Of a stretch of 57,972 nt of DNA, positions 57,948-57,972 are shown piece by piece (the first letter of the stretch is position 1; the number at the start of each line of letters is the position of its first letter). A program made the translations under genes and the position numbers. Origin of the DNA: Streptomyces luteolus (GTDB lineage Bacteria > Actinomycetota > Actinomycetes > Streptomycetales > Streptomycetaceae). The notes beneath the pieces were generated by a model. It saw nothing but the letters and a program-made list of their open reading frames with translations, did no database searches and had not been told where the DNA came from. The stretch is from contig NZ_JASCIS010000050.1 in the NCBI RefSeq assembly GCF_029968015.1, positions 1-57,972 on the forward strand. The letters are read 5' to 3'.

Positions 57948-57972
57948 ATGACGGCAAGCACGGGAAATCCCG
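57948..57972 (+). CDS. Start of a truncated gene, possibly citramalate or isopropylmalate synthase
   Basis: ATG at 57948 with AGGAG (57932-57936) upstream; only eight codons (MTASTGNP) lie in the window. The identity cannot be read from them. In streptomycetes a citramalate-synthase-like gene follows this neighbourhood as I recall it, and the upstream Ile-Ile leader with terminator fits a gene of isoleucine or leucine synthesis. Confidence 0.4.

Noticed and set aside
57688..57951. 87-codon frame with a good ribosome site before the last gene
   Set aside because: It runs through the attenuator hairpin and T tract and ends inside the next start; its composition is not protein-like. Kept only as the alternative leader start.
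1..57972. Insertion sequences, prophage or integrated island
   Set aside because: No transposase, integrase, tRNA attachment site or change in codon use was seen. Repeats are short and non-coding.

Overview
The window is chromosomal DNA from a streptomycete or close relative. Third codon positions are almost all G or C, GTG starts are common, there is a twin-arginine phospholipase C and a streptogrisin-type protease, and conserved actinobacterial blocks are present (ligA, gatCAB, ilvBNC-serA, proline catabolism, leuB-ilvE). From memory the order resembles the core region of Streptomyces coelicolor around ligA, gatCAB and ilvBNC; I could not run a search. I see no tRNA, rRNA, insertion sequence, prophage or CRISPR array.

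Layout. 1-8.7 kb: TRIC-family channel, thioesterase-like protein, WYL regulator, a TetR gene with an operator pair, two small membrane proteins, alpha/beta hydrolase, then a cysteine desulfurase and mnmA (tRNA 2-thiouridine) around a cell-wall amidase. 8.7-19.4 kb: LOG-family protein, short-chain dehydrogenase, MetE-like protein, ligA, a membrane GGDEF-EAL protein (RmdB type), and the gatC-gatA-small gene-gatB operon for Gln-tRNA(Gln)/Asn-tRNA(Asn) formation. 19.5-31.3 kb: secreted phospholipase C, MMPL transporter, an acidic membrane protein, a LAL-type LuxR regulator, a PQQ-type sugar dehydrogenase lipoprotein and an aldo/keto reductase. 31.3-41.5 kb: a 7-unit tandem array, a 2-hydroxyacid dehydrogenase, a second c-di-GMP protein with a degenerate EAL domain (CdgC type), then the ilv attenuator, ilvB-ilvN-ilvC and serA. 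41.5-50.2 kb: PucR regulator divergent from proline dehydrogenase and P5C dehydrogenase, nitroreductase, an AAC(2')-like acetyltransferase, leuB and ilvE. 50.2-56.2 kb: an NCS1 permease divergent from a fused urease gamma/beta protein, a divergent UreC-like protein, an agmatine-deiminase-family protein and a TetR regulator. 56.2 kb to the end: secreted protease and the attenuated leader of a truncated gene.

The most unusual system is at 50.4-56.2 kb. A guanidine-to-ureido deiminase sits in an operon with a urease-like enzyme whose seven nickel-centre and flap-His residues are kept, but whose flap cysteine and substrate-side loop are changed and which has no accessory genes beside it. Together they could strip a guanidino compound to amine, ammonia and CO2. 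Other notable signals are a recurring -10 box seven bases before start codons (leaderless mRNAs), RecA-independent DNA-damage-type promoter motifs before ligA and the LAL regulator, two branched-chain amino-acid attenuators, and many short tandem or palindromic repeats at gene ends.
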